Assembly: GCA_030065015.1 (NCBI GenBank)
Contig: JASJDU010000010.1
Location: forward strand, 1-33,731
Direction: 5' to 3'
Length of the DNA stretch: 33,731 nt
DNA from: Candidatus Caenarcanales bacterium
GTDB taxonomy: Bacteria; Cyanobacteriota; Vampirovibrionia; Caenarcaniphilales; Caenarcanaceae
Shown here: piece by piece, positions 8,229 to 16,005 of the stretch
Layout: each line of letters starts with the position of its first letter
How positions within the stretch are numbered: position 1 is the first letter of the stretch
Position numbers and translations under genes: made by a program
Notes under the pieces: model-generated
The model's database searches: none
What the model was told of the DNA's origin: nothing
Seen by the model: the letters and a program-made list of their open reading frames with translations, nothing else

Positions 8229-8257
8229 TTGGATATCTTGCAATTTACAGTTACAAT
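8229..8257 (+). promoter_or_regulatory. Promoter of tRNA-Val
   Basis: TTGGAT (8229-8234) and TACAAT (8252-8257) are separated by 17 bp. They lie 20 bp before the mature tRNA 5' end, giving a short leader to be removed by RNase P. Confidence 0.55.
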
Positions 8258-8277
8258 ATATTGTCTTAAATAATTCA

Positions 8278-8353
8278 GGGCAGTTAGCTCAGTTGGTAGA
8301 GCATCTCGTTTACACCGAGGCGGTCGGGAGTTCGAGTCTCTCACTGCCCACCA
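8278..8353 (+). tRNA. tRNA-Val (anticodon UAC)
   Basis: A full cloverleaf is visible: acceptor GGGCAGT paired with ACTGCCC, a D-arm with GCTCAGTTGGTAGAGC, anticodon loop TTTACAC (anticodon TAC), and a T-loop with TTCGAGT. Discriminator A is at 8350 and an encoded CCA at 8351-8353. A T-run follows directly. Confidence 0.97.
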
Positions 8354-8385
8354 CTTTTTAAAGATTCAAATACTAGAGTTTGATT

Positions 8386-8835
8386 TTATCTAGATAATCT
8401 TTGTAGCAAGTCTCCTAGTGCTTCGTGAAGATCATGAACCCAGTGTTCACTATTTTTATTTTCTAAGAAAACAATACTTTTTTCCGGAAATGGTTCATTT
8501 TGATAGTGAAATGTTGAATTCCTCAATCTCCTCAGTGCTTCAACATGGTGTTTCTTCTCTAGTAATTGATTAACCTTTGCATCTTGAAGCTTTAACTCTT
8601 GATATCCTTCAATAACAACATACAGCAATGAATAAAATACGCAATACAGCATATAAGAAGGTGCAATTGCTTCCACTACTTTATGAAAATCATTTTTGCT
8701 AATGCTAAGAATCAAATTACTGAAACTTTTTTCTGATTCTCTGCTCGATAGTAAATGAAGAGAATTAGCAATATCATAATGCTTATTTAAAGCTTGCAGA
8801 CTTTCATCACTTATCTCGTTTATAGAACTTTTCAT
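8386..8835 (-). CDS. HEPN-like protein of unknown function
   Basis: A 149-residue, mostly helical protein. Residues 105-110 are RNSTFH, in the context ALRRLRNSTFHYQ. This is an R-x4-H motif in the position typical of HEPN nucleotidyl-binding/RNase folds, where arginine and histidine form the active site. Upstream a hydrophobic helix (about 58-77) and a charged helix (80-98) would supply the bundle. Many similar stand-alone proteins are uncharacterised, and an RNase function is only a possibility. The gene follows the 107-aa membrane-protein gene by 18 bp on the same strand, so the two probably form one transcript next to tRNA-Val. No MNT or other antitoxin gene is seen. Confidence 0.6.
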   Translation of the reverse strand: MKSSINEISDESLQALNKHYDIANSLHLLSSRESEKSFSNLILSISKNDFHKVVEAIAPSYMLYCVFYSLLYVVIEGYQELKLQDAKVNQLLEKKHHVEALRRLRNSTFHYQNEPFPEKSIVFLENKNSEHWVHDLHEALGDLLQRLSR

Positions 8836-8853
8836 TATTCACTATTCTTTTCT

Positions 8854-9177
8854 TTAATCCACTACTTTTTGAGAAGGAAAAGCTGAAAATCTAGTGGTTT
8901 CCTCTTTAATGCCTCCGGTAGAACTCGTGAAAGTTTTACTTTTATTCTCATAGGGTGGATTAGTAGTCCAAATCCATCCTACAATATAGAAAACAACAAC
9001 CCACCACAGTACTTCAATGGGTATTTTTGAAACTTCACAGCTTTTCCATTTAATGATTTGTTTATCTGGATGATTTTTAAACTTAAACCCAAGATATAAA
9101 GCTAAAAAGATTAAAAATAATATTAATAGAAGCCTTGGGATCCAATGTGGAATATTTGAGAAATCACATGTAAGCAT
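8854..9177 (-). CDS. Small membrane protein with two hydrophobic segments
   Basis: A 107-residue protein with hydrophobic stretches at about residues 13-31 and 55-71. The linker between them is lysine-rich, and a polar tail of about 35 residues is rich in Ser and Thr. I recognise no family. It lies 18 bp upstream of the HEPN-like gene on the same strand, which suggests co-transcription. The function is unknown; it could be a membrane partner of the HEPN-like protein, but nothing in the sequence proves that. Confidence 0.55.
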   Translation of the reverse strand: MLTCDFSNIPHWIPRLLLILFLIFLALYLGFKFKNHPDKQIIKWKSCEVSKIPIEVLWWVVVFYIVGWIWTTNPPYENKSKTFTSSTGGIKEETTRFSAFPSQKVVD

Positions 9178-9249
9178 TAAATAAAGAGTCTAACTATTAA
9201 CTGTATTTCCCTAAAAAGATTTTTTTAAACAATTGGTCAGAAAGTCTTT

Positions 9250-9527
9250 TTATGAGCTTATGTTATTGAAATAAAGAGTTATCAAAGGTTTTAACTCTTT
9301 AGGATGAAATTCAAAATTTTTTGTACCTTCTGAAATAAATATCGTGTTATGTCTCATAGCCGGCTTAATGTTTTATTTTGAAATTTATTATTGTTGTAGT
9401 ACTCTGGCAGTTTCTCAAATTGATTTATCGTAGCTAAATGAAATATTTGCGAATCTTTATTTTTCAAGTAAGTCAAACAATTATGATTAAAACTAAATAA
9501 AAGAAGCTCTTTGCTTTGTACTCTATT
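9250..9527 (-). pseudogene. Possible decayed gene (two short overlapping reading frames) in a 500-bp gap
   Basis: The 9178-9682 gap has no full-length gene. On the minus strand 9527-9354 is open for 57 codons with a protein-like composition (for example QIFHLATINQFEKLPEYY) but no good start. Its TGA overlaps an ATG (ATGA at 9357-9354) that opens a 35-codon frame ending at 9250. Further upstream, short protein-like pieces appear in other frames up to about 9660. A gene broken by frameshifts explains this, but in such AT-rich DNA chance is also possible. No relative was recognised. A 10-bp stem (9272-9281 with 9292-9301) lies inside the second frame. Confidence 0.25.
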
Positions 9528-9590
9528 TTATTGAACAGTTATCTATGTTGAAGATATGTAAACAATCATTCTCTACTGATTATCTATTCT

Positions 9591-9625
9591 GATTTACAGA
9601 GATTTACAAGTAATTTCTGTAAATC
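9591..9625. repeat. Inverted repeat in the gap below the SurA-like gene
   Basis: GATTTACAGA (9591-9600) pairs perfectly with TCTGTAAATC (9616-9625) around a 15-nt loop. GATTTACA is also repeated directly at 9601-9608. It lies about 60 bp after the stop of the SurA-like gene. It could be a weak terminator, but no clear T-run follows on the minus strand. Confidence 0.4.
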
Positions 9626-9682
9626 ACATCTGAATATTCATCAAAGAAGTCCGAAAATCGTCAATTAATGATCACACCATTT

Positions 9683-10594
9683 TCAGTTTTGACCGAATTT
9701 CCAAAACTTCTTGAGAAGATTTTTTTTACCGTTGTTGCTAGCTTTGGTTTTTCCTTTTTGAGTAATGCTTCTTGCTTTTGCAGTTTGATTAACTGTTTTT
9801 GGTTTAGGCTGTGTAATGGCACAGAGTTTCAGTGCAGGATCGGTTCCGTCTAAAGAAAAAACAATCTTACTTTCATTCTTTAGTTTCTTGAACCAATCAT
9901 CAAATTGTTTTGCTTGTTCTTCTGGAGAGATCAATCCACTTGATGAGTAAGTGTTTAATTTATTTTGCATTTTTTCAAAGAGTATTTGTTGCTCCAGGGA
10001 TTGCCTCAGTTCCAGCTCGGTTGAATTGTTTATTCTCAAAAAATTGGTGAATTCTTGGTCTGATTTGTATTTGGCTCTAATTTGATACGTCCTTTGATTA
10101 ATTTCCCAGGGTTCAACTCTCAAGCCAATCTTTCTTGCTTCTTGAGAAGCTAGCTCTCTTTCTACAATGGAATTTGTTATTTTATCCTTAACGTTTTTTC
10201 GGAAATAGTTTAATAATCTTGCGTTGTCTTCTGCGTATGAGCTTAAGTCGTAGGTGTTGATTGGTTGACCTTCTGTTTGAGATTTTTGCTCAAAAATATT
10301 TTTGTAGGTTTCAAAATCATTGGGATAAAAGGTTATATTTCTCGATTCTATTTCTTCAATTAATTGGAATCGGTCTTTCATAGATTTGTATGAGGCTTTT
10401 CCCCAGGGGTTAAAGATGTATTTCTTTTGAAATTTTCCCAATTCAGCTTTAAATAGACGATCGTATTCATTTCGAAAAACTGGAGCATTGTTAATACATC
10501 CAATTATTGTGTTTTGGGAATAAGAAGGATAGTAAATAATGAACGAAGAAATTAGGGAGATTGCTATTAAATAGAGGAAGTAAGTTGTTTTCAT
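9683..10594 (-). CDS. Exported SurA-like chaperone protein without a PPIase domain
   Basis: From the chosen ATG (10594) the protein is 303 aa and begins with a signal peptide or anchor (MKTTYFLYLIAISLISSFII, then YYPSYSQ). The mature part has the SurA N-terminal chaperone pattern: an IIGCINNAPVFRNEYDRLF opening, a helical bundle, then a segment of ELRQSLEQQILFEKMQNKL type. No parvulin isomerase domain follows; the protein ends in a Lys/Asn/Thr-rich basic tail. The probable role is periplasmic handling of unfolded outer-membrane proteins, inferred from the fold. An ATG 69 bp upstream (10663) is in frame but would be read antisense to conserved glycosyltransferase codons and would bury the signal peptide, so I reject it. 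The start codon overlaps the divergent gene's ATG. Confidence 0.65.
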   Translation of the reverse strand: MKTTYFLYLIAISLISSFIIYYPSYSQNTIIGCINNAPVFRNEYDRLFKAELGKFQKKYIFNPWGKASYKSMKDRFQLIEEIESRNITFYPNDFETYKNIFEQKSQTEGQPINTYDLSSYAEDNARLLNYFRKNVKDKITNSIVERELASQEARKIGLRVEPWEINQRTYQIRAKYKSDQEFTNFLRINNSTELELRQSLEQQILFEKMQNKLNTYSSSGLISPEEQAKQFDDWFKKLKNESKIVFSLDGTDPALKLCAITQPKPKTVNQTAKARSITQKGKTKASNNGKKNLLKKFWKFGQN

Positions 10595-11756
10595 GGATTT
10601 AAAAAGTTCGTTTAAAGTTTCAATGTCGTCAAGTTTAAAAACTGTAACTCTTGCATTATGCATGATTGTAAAAGATGAAGAACAAAGACTGGAAAGAGTC
10701 TTACAAAGTTCTCATAAAATTTTTGATGAAATAATAATTGTTGATACGGGTTCTAGCGATAAAACAAAAGAAATTGCAGGGAAGTTTACCGAGCAGATCT
10801 TCGATTATAAATGGAACGACAATTTTGCAAAAGCGAGAAATTTTTCGATTAGCAAGTGTAAATCGGAATATTGGATGTGGTTGGATGCTGATGATTATAT
10901 TGAAGAGGCTGATGTTGAGAAATTGAAGCAATTAAAATCCTATTTAAAAAATGAATATTCAGAGCCGGATTTTTTCATTCTTCCTTATCATTACTGTAAA
11001 GGCAAAGATAGTACAACTAAAAGTCTTGTTCTCAGAGAGAGAATCTTTAAAGTAGCTTCTAAAGCAAAATTCATTTATCCGATTCACGAGATTGTTCAAA
11101 CAAGTGGTCTTAAAGGAGTAACGATTAAAGATATAAATATTTATCATCAAGATATTACTTTGGAGTCTAGAAAAGACAAAACCAAGAGAAACATTAAATT
11201 AATTAACAAGGCTTTAAGATCGATTAATTATAAAAATGATTTGCATTTACAAAATCATTTAGGGCTAGCCTATTTGTCTCTTGGCGATTATAAAAAGGCA
11301 ATTAAGGTTTATTCAAAATGCTTTAATGAGTGTGTTCAAAGAGAAGTTGGTGAAATTGAACAGGCAAAATATTTAACTAAAATTGCTTTTTGTAATGAAA
11401 AACTTGAAAACTATGCGAAAACAATTGAATTGTGCCTTCAAGCAACTGCTTTCGATCCTTTTATTAGAGAACCGTTTGTATTGCTCGCCCAGTCTTTTTA
11501 TAAGCTAAATAGCCTGCAGAAAGCTTTATTCTGGTATCAAGTTGCTGACTCAATTCCTTTAAATGTTCAAAGAAGTTCTTTAGATGCGAGTTATTACAAT
11601 CACCACGTTAAAGATGCAATTGCGTCAATTTATTATTTGTTGGGAGATCATCGTCAGGCTTATGAATATGCAAATAAAGCTTTGAGTTTGGCTCCAAATT
11701 CAGACAGGTTGAAAAGTAACGTTACTAAGTTGAAAAGGATTTTGAAAATAGCTTGA
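10593..11756 (+). CDS. GT2-family glycosyltransferase with C-terminal TPR repeats
   Basis: The N-terminal GT-A domain shows LALCMIVKDEEQRLERVL, DEIIIVDTGSSDKT and the metal-binding DxD in WMWLDADDYI. From about residue 205 there are roughly four TPR-like units (HLGLAYLSLGDYKKAIKVY, IAFCNEKLENYAKTIELC, LAQSFYKLNSLQKALFWY, IYYLLGDHRQAYEYANKAL). Such GT2-TPR proteins often glycosylate proteins or envelope polymers with the TPR part binding the acceptor; the substrate here is unknown. ATG 10593 has AGAGGAAG 12 nt upstream. The alternative ATG at 10623 would remove ten poorly conserved residues and the overlap with the neighbour's start. Confidence 0.82.
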   Translation: MDLKSSFKVSMSSSLKTVTLALCMIVKDEEQRLERVLQSSHKIFDEIIIVDTGSSDKTKEIAGKFTEQIFDYKWNDNFAKARNFSISKCKSEYWMWLDADDYIEEADVEKLKQLKSYLKNEYSEPDFFILPYHYCKGKDSTTKSLVLRERIFKVASKAKFIYPIHEIVQTSGLKGVTIKDINIYHQDITLESRKDKTKRNIKLINKALRSINYKNDLHLQNHLGLAYLSLGDYKKAIKVYSKCFNECVQREVGEIEQAKYLTKIAFCNEKLENYAKTIELCLQATAFDPFIREPFVLLAQSFYKLNSLQKALFWYQVADSIPLNVQRSSLDASYYNHHVKDAIASIYYLLGDHRQAYEYANKALSLAPNSDRLKSNVTKLKRILKIA

Positions 11757-11766
11757 AGCTAATTGG

Positions 11767-12591
11767 TTATTGAGAATAATGTGTTTTTTCTAGAAGTTCT
11801 TTAAGCGAATTAAAATACTCTTCGCTATCCTCAAACTGATAAGCCTGCTTTAATCTTTTCCATCCATCTTCAGATTGTTCTAAAGAATATTTATCCGCTA
11901 AGTAAGAAGCAAGAATTAATTTTAATGTTTTTTGACTGGGTTTATCTGCTTTTCTCTCTTCATCAAACTTTTCCCATAAGTTAAGTGCATGCTGATAAAC
12001 GTAATCTTTATAGTTCTTTGTATTGTCTACAAATTTTTCGTTTTTAAAGGTCCAAATTTTTATAGGTGCAACCGTATCTTGTTCGCTTTCTTGAGAAAAT
12101 TGTTTGTGAAATTGGTGATCCAACGTTATGATTTCAGGTATTCCATCACTGTTAACGTCATTAATTTCCTCAAATAAAAGGAATTGATGCCATGAGTGAT
12201 TGATGGATTTATATTGCTTTTTAGTATTATCGAGGAAATAAACAATAGATTCATTAAGCTCTCCCTTTGTATTGAGCGCTAGGTTGACTATAATTTCTGG
12301 TTCCCAGTCACCATCAATATCGTCCGCAATTGGCAGGCTTATGTCTTCGAAAATAACTCTTTTGTCAATGTCAATTGCTTCTTCTAATATAGCTTTGTTG
12401 CTTTTACTTATTTTAATTCTAGGATTATTAATCTGATTGTCTCTTATTTGATAGGTTAGCTCAACCCGAACATCTCTATAATTGGCGGATTTGACTACAT
12501 TTATGTGCTCTGTTGAGCCTGCAAACAAGGATGAAAAAGCAAAGAATAGAACCGTAATAGATAATATGGGTATTCTATAGCTCTTTGCCAC
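11767..12591 (-). CDS. Exported protein with calcium-loop (FG-GAP/VCBS-like) motifs
   Basis: The 274-residue protein starts with a signal peptide (hydrophobic residues about 8-23, likely cleavage after FAG). Two Asp-rich loops, DDIDGDWEPEIIV (about 90-102) and NDVNSDGIPEIITL (about 144-157), have the D-x-D-G-D-x-x-x-E spacing of calcium-binding FG-GAP/VCBS or dockerin-like repeats. The C-terminal third is charged and helical. A similar layout occurs in uncharacterised cyanobacterial periplasmic proteins. It starts 5 bp after the stop of the response-regulator gene on the same strand, so the two are probably co-transcribed. The function is unknown. Confidence 0.65.
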   Translation of the reverse strand: MAKSYRIPILSITVLFFAFSSLFAGSTEHINVVKSANYRDVRVELTYQIRDNQINNPRIKISKSNKAILEEAIDIDKRVIFEDISLPIADDIDGDWEPEIIVNLALNTKGELNESIVYFLDNTKKQYKSINHSWHQFLLFEEINDVNSDGIPEIITLDHQFHKQFSQESEQDTVAPIKIWTFKNEKFVDNTKNYKDYVYQHALNLWEKFDEERKADKPSQKTLKLILASYLADKYSLEQSEDGWKRLKQAYQFEDSEEYFNSLKELLEKTHYSQ

Positions 12592-12596
12592 CGAAC

Positions 12597-13274
12597 TTAA
12601 GCTCCAAATCTATAACCAAAACCACGAACTGTAACAACATGTTTGCCTTGATCACCTAAGATTTCCCGCAACCAACAAGCGTGTACATCAACTGATTTCT
12701 CTCCAACGTTTTCGTTTCCCCATACTGCATCAAGAATTTGCCCTCTGGTAAAAACCCTTCTAGGGTTCAACATCAAGAGTTTCATCATTCCGAATAATTT
12801 TGGAGATAACTGTTTTTCATCTTGATCCACCCAAACTCTATGAGCATCGAGATCCATCACTATGTGGTCATATACAATTCTTTTACTTGGAGTTGGAGAG
12901 ACTTGTTGAGTTCTCCTAAGAACACTTTTCATGCGAGCGATTAATTCTTCTGGATTAAAAGGCTTGGTTAAATAATCATCCGCTCCAGACTCTAAGCCTT
13001 GAATAATCTCTTCTTTGGCTGTTTTACCGGTAACCATTATTACTGGAACAGTTTGTTGACCGGTTCTCAATTCGCGCAAAAAATCTATCCCTTGCATTGG
13101 TCCTGGAAGGTTCCAGTCCAAAATTATTAAGTCACAAGGTTGAAGGTGGTAAGATTCGGAGGCTTTTTCAGCATCAGTTACACCGACAACTTGATATCCC
13201 TTTTGTTGTAAAAAATATGTTGTTGCTTCTAATAATGGAACTTCATCCTCAACTAAAAGAACCCTGATTGACAT
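12597..13274 (-). CDS. OmpR/PhoB-family response regulator
   Basis: A 225-residue two-domain regulator. The receiver has the acidic pair in LLVEDE, phospho-acceptor Asp53 (LIILDWNLP), Thr82 in VTGK and Lys104 in YLTKPF. The C-terminal winged helix (about 130-225) has the typical LSPKLFGMMKLLMLNPRRVF, TRGQILDAVWG and VRGFGYRFG blocks. It would bind promoter DNA as a phosphorylated dimer. No histidine kinase is nearby, so its partner is elsewhere. It heads a two-gene unit with the exported calcium-loop protein. The 210-bp gap to divergent coaD contains a dyad TTAAGTAG/CTACTTAA (13367-13374, 13391-13398) that might be an operator. Confidence 0.9.
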   Translation of the reverse strand: MSIRVLLVEDEVPLLEATTYFLQQKGYQVVGVTDAEKASESYHLQPCDLIILDWNLPGPMQGIDFLRELRTGQQTVPVIMVTGKTAKEEIIQGLESGADDYLTKPFNPEELIARMKSVLRRTQQVSPTPSKRIVYDHIVMDLDAHRVWVDQDEKQLSPKLFGMMKLLMLNPRRVFTRGQILDAVWGNENVGEKSVDVHACWLREILGDQGKHVVTVRGFGYRFGA

Positions 13275-13485
13275 AAGACTTGCTTTAAATGAACTAAGTA
13301 AACTATATATTCTTAAAATCTATTAGATATTCTAACTTTAAGGTTAAGAAATTTGTTCGTCGAGTATTAAGTAGGAAATTAATTATTCTGCTACTTAAAC
13401 TGACCTTTATTTTATGCCAATATAGACTTATTTCAATTTCAAAAGAAGGAATTACCCATTATCTTTTAGGGATTAACTTTAAAAT

Positions 13486-13965
13486 ATGAAAGCCGTTTAT
13501 CCAGGAAGCTTCGATCCAATTACTAATGGACATTTGGATATCATTGAAAGAGCTTCCCAAATCTTTGACAAACTTGTAGTTGCTGTTCTAGACAATGTGG
13601 ACAAAACAACTGTTTTTTCGGTTGAAGATAGGCTGCAAATGATACAAAGTACATTGAATAAAGATCTCAATTTAAAGAGCAAAGTTGAGGTCGTTAGCTT
13701 CAGTGGTCTTGCAGTGGAATTAGCTAAGTCGATTGAAGCGGATTCTTTCATAAGAGGAATGAGAGATATTGGAGACTTTCGATTTGAGTGGGAAGCAGCG
13801 CTATTGAATAAAAAACTTGGAAATGTTGATACTTTATTTCTTATGACAGACCCAATCTATGCCTTTATCAGCTCTTCTAGAGTAAGAGAGATTGCAAGAT
13901 TAGGCGGTGATGTGTCAAACTGGGTACCAAGGTCAGTCCAAAAGTTTTTAAGTAAACTAAATTAA
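13486..13965 (+). CDS. coaD: Phosphopantetheine adenylyltransferase
   Basis: It carries out the fourth step of coenzyme A synthesis, adenylating 4'-phosphopantetheine to dephospho-CoA. The nucleotidyltransferase fold is visible from YPGSFDPITNGHLDII (T-x-G-H motif), the middle RGMRDIGDFRFEWE block, and the C-terminal AFISSSRVREIA (the S-S-x-x-R motif). At 159 aa the length is exactly typical. It begins with ATG and has no obvious Shine-Dalgarno sequence. Fifteen bp separate its stop from the TTG of the DivIVA-like gene, which has its own strong ribosome site, indicating an operon. Confidence 0.96.
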   Translation: MKAVYPGSFDPITNGHLDIIERASQIFDKLVVAVLDNVDKTTVFSVEDRLQMIQSTLNKDLNLKSKVEVVSFSGLAVELAKSIEADSFIRGMRDIGDFRFEWEAALLNKKLGNVDTLFLMTDPIYAFISSSRVREIARLGGDVSNWVPRSVQKFLSKLN

Positions 13966-13968
13966 AGT

Positions 13969-13973
13969 TAGGA
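13969..13973 (+). promoter_or_regulatory. Ribosome binding site deciding a TTG start
   Basis: AGGAG lies 7 nt before the TTG at 13981 in the 15-bp gap after coaD. No ATG in the same frame is suitably placed, so this site supports TTG as the true start. Confidence 0.65.
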
Positions 13974-13980
13974 GTTCCAT

Positions 13981-14718
13981 TTGAGTATATATAAGCTACT
14001 CGATCGGATGTTGTCATTAGTGGAGAATGCTCCTACAGTTCCTTTTTTGTCTTTAAAACTAATTAGATCTCAAGATCTTCAGAATTTGATTGAGCAGTCC
14101 GTCTCTGAACTTCCAGAAGAGTTGGCAGAAGCTCGTCAGTTGGTCTCTCACGAAGAACAAATATTATCCAGTGCTCGAAGGCAAGCTTCTGAGATTCTGG
14201 AAAGAGCTGAAGAAGAAGCTAAAGACTTAGTTACTTCTGCTCATCAACAAGTTAGACATATTGTTAGTGAGTCGGAAGTAATCAAGTCGGTGAATTTAGA
14301 AGCCGAAAGAATTAGAGAACAGGTGAAATCTGAGGCTCAAAGAATTTATCAAGTGACTGAACAGGAGATTAAAGAAGCTGAAGAAGAGTCAAAAAGAAGG
14401 ATTAGATTTGTTATGGACTCTTCCGCGATTGAGGCAGAGAACATACGGCGAGGTGCAAATTCATACGCAGAGTCGGTACTTCACGAACTTGAAAGAACAA
14501 CAATGGGTGCAATTTCAATAATTCAAAATGGGCAAAGGCAATTAGATACTATTTCAAAAAAGACTGATAGAAGTGAGCAATTTGGTAAATTCAAAGCAGC
14601 TTTATCGGATGTTAAGAACTTACCCCCCGATTTATTGAATGATGGTAACTACGAAATACCTGGAATCCCGCCAACTATAAAAAAGTCCGTTGAAGGAATC
14701 AACCAAAATCGAAATTAG
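13981..14718 (+). CDS. DivIVA-like coiled-coil protein
   Basis: A 245-residue soluble protein. A short N-terminal head (SIYKLLDRMLSLVENAPTVP) precedes a long charged coiled coil from about residue 40 to 190, rich in Ala, Glu, Arg and Gln with heptad spacing. A proline-containing tail follows. This layout recalls DivIVA/SepIVA/Cdv3-type polarity or division-site proteins, and cyanobacterial DivIVA-like proteins are similar. ATP synthase b-subunit-like annotation is possible but there is no membrane helix. The TTG start is backed by an AGGAG site. Position directly after coaD suggests co-expression. Role in division is inferred from resemblance only. Confidence 0.6.
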   Translation: MSIYKLLDRMLSLVENAPTVPFLSLKLIRSQDLQNLIEQSVSELPEELAEARQLVSHEEQILSSARRQASEILERAEEEAKDLVTSAHQQVRHIVSESEVIKSVNLEAERIREQVKSEAQRIYQVTEQEIKEAEEESKRRIRFVMDSSAIEAENIRRGANSYAESVLHELERTTMGAISIIQNGQRQLDTISKKTDRSEQFGKFKAALSDVKNLPPDLLNDGNYEIPGIPPTIKKSVEGINQNRN

Positions 14719-14827
14719 ATCAAACTTCAATATTACAGTTGGTTTTGTTTCTTGTTAAAATCATTAACCTATCGATCTAGATTTCAATAAGAGAATTTTG
14801 ATATCTGAATTATTTAAATGGTTTGTA

Positions 14828-15913
14828 ATGTTTAAAGCTTTTATAAACTCTGTTTTTTTTAAACTTTGTATCTCAATTTTTTTAGCTTTTCCTTTATGCA
14901 TGTTTTTGTATTCGTGCCAGTCAGTCAACGTTACAGAAAATGTTAAAAGCAATAGTTTGGACTTCTCTGTTTCAGAGGAGGTAGAAGACAGTAATATTTC
15001 GAGATCTTCCAATATTAAAGAACGTAAGTTATCTCCAGATAGAAGAGTTGAAATTGTCTGGTACTTTTTAGATAGTGATTCACAATCTTATAGGCTAACA
15101 GCAATTGACAGAGAACAAAGAAAAGTAATTTTTTCTAGGGAGTTTAACCTTCAAAGCAATAAAAAGAAAAAAAATACAAAGCTAATATCCATTGTTAAGG
15201 TCTTAAATGATTGTGTTCTTTTGAAAGAAGAGAGTGAGAATTATAAAAATTACTTTTTACTAAAGCCTGATACTGGAGAAACTTGGACAGTTGAATGTAA
15301 CGATTTTCGTGATGGGGAATATGAAATTTCTTACTTTGCTCAAGATGGTTATAGGTGTGAAGGTCTTTTGAAGAAATCTAGAGAGTTTACTACTTCCGGA
15401 ACTATAAAATTCCCAAGTTTCTTAAAATTATCAAGCGATCTTCAAGCACCAAATAGAGAACTGCAAGTTGTGGAAAAGGAAAACTTAAAGGTTGAATTAT
15501 CTCCTTTCAAGTCGAGTAAAATGCAAACCTTGATGGGTGAAAGAGCTTTATTGAAGTATTTTGTTGATGGTAAGTTGAAATACCAAAAGTTTTTTAGTGG
15601 TAAATGTACGGGTTGTCAGTGGGTTAACCAAGACAATTGGAATGAAGCCTTTAGGATAGAACAATTGGTAGAAGATAAAATTCTATTAACTCAAATATTG
15701 CTTGAAGTTGATAAAAAGAACAACAAATTACTCAATCAGCCTATTCATAGTTCAATACTGATAATACCCAGCAAGAATGTGCTGAAACACTTAAGCTGTA
15801 ATGAGAAAGATCATGAGATTGCTTTTGTTAGTGATATTGGTCAATCATCTTATAAATGCAAATATATGACTGAATCTAAAAGCTATTTCAAAACTATGAA
15901 GTTAACAAAATAG
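14828..15913 (+). CDS. Putative lipoprotein of unknown function
   Basis: From ATG 14828 the 361-residue protein begins with a hydrophobic signal segment that ends in a lipobox-like FLYSC (Cys30), so it is probably lipidated and membrane-anchored. A TTG 30 bp upstream (14798) is an in-frame alternative. The mature part is beta-rich and polar with scattered cysteines, including a C-T-G-C pair (KCTGCQW). I do not recognise the family. The neighbouring lnt encodes the enzyme that would N-acylate it, but the two are separated by ilvN. Codons at the 3' end form a hairpin holding the stop. Confidence 0.6.
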   Translation: MFKAFINSVFFKLCISIFLAFPLCMFLYSCQSVNVTENVKSNSLDFSVSEEVEDSNISRSSNIKERKLSPDRRVEIVWYFLDSDSQSYRLTAIDREQRKVIFSREFNLQSNKKKKNTKLISIVKVLNDCVLLKEESENYKNYFLLKPDTGETWTVECNDFRDGEYEISYFAQDGYRCEGLLKKSREFTTSGTIKFPSFLKLSSDLQAPNRELQVVEKENLKVELSPFKSSKMQTLMGERALLKYFVDGKLKYQKFFSGKCTGCQWVNQDNWNEAFRIEQLVEDKILLTQILLEVDKKNNKLLNQPIHSSILIIPSKNVLKHLSCNEKDHEIAFVSDIGQSSYKCKYMTESKSYFKTMKLTK

Positions 15914-15921
15914 TTTTGAAA
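15886..15921 (+). terminator. AT-rich hairpin spanning the lipoprotein gene stop
   Basis: TTTCAAAACTAT (15886-15897) pairs perfectly with ATAGTTTTGAAA (15910-15921) over a 12-nt loop. The TAG stop (15911-15913) lies in the right arm. Only three of twelve pairs are G-C and the following T-run is weak, so termination is uncertain. Confidence 0.4.
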
Positions 15922-16005
15922 GTTTATCTTGTGAAATATTGAAAGATTTTTTGCAACAATATCTATATAATTTCCTCTTGTTTTATTAGAAATATAAGAA
16001 CATAA

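Noticed and set aside
8278-8390. tRNA-Val as an integration site for the neighbouring unknown genes
   Set aside because: I found no second copy of the tRNA 3' end within the next 2.3 kb and no integrase, so there is no evidence for an island.
9720-9727. T-run as a terminator
   Set aside because: It encodes lysines of the basic tail of the SurA-like protein on the other strand and has no stem in front of it.
15914-16005. T-box or peptide attenuator before ilvN
   Set aside because: The 92-bp gap has no T-box sequence, no branched-chain codon leader peptide and no terminator stem.
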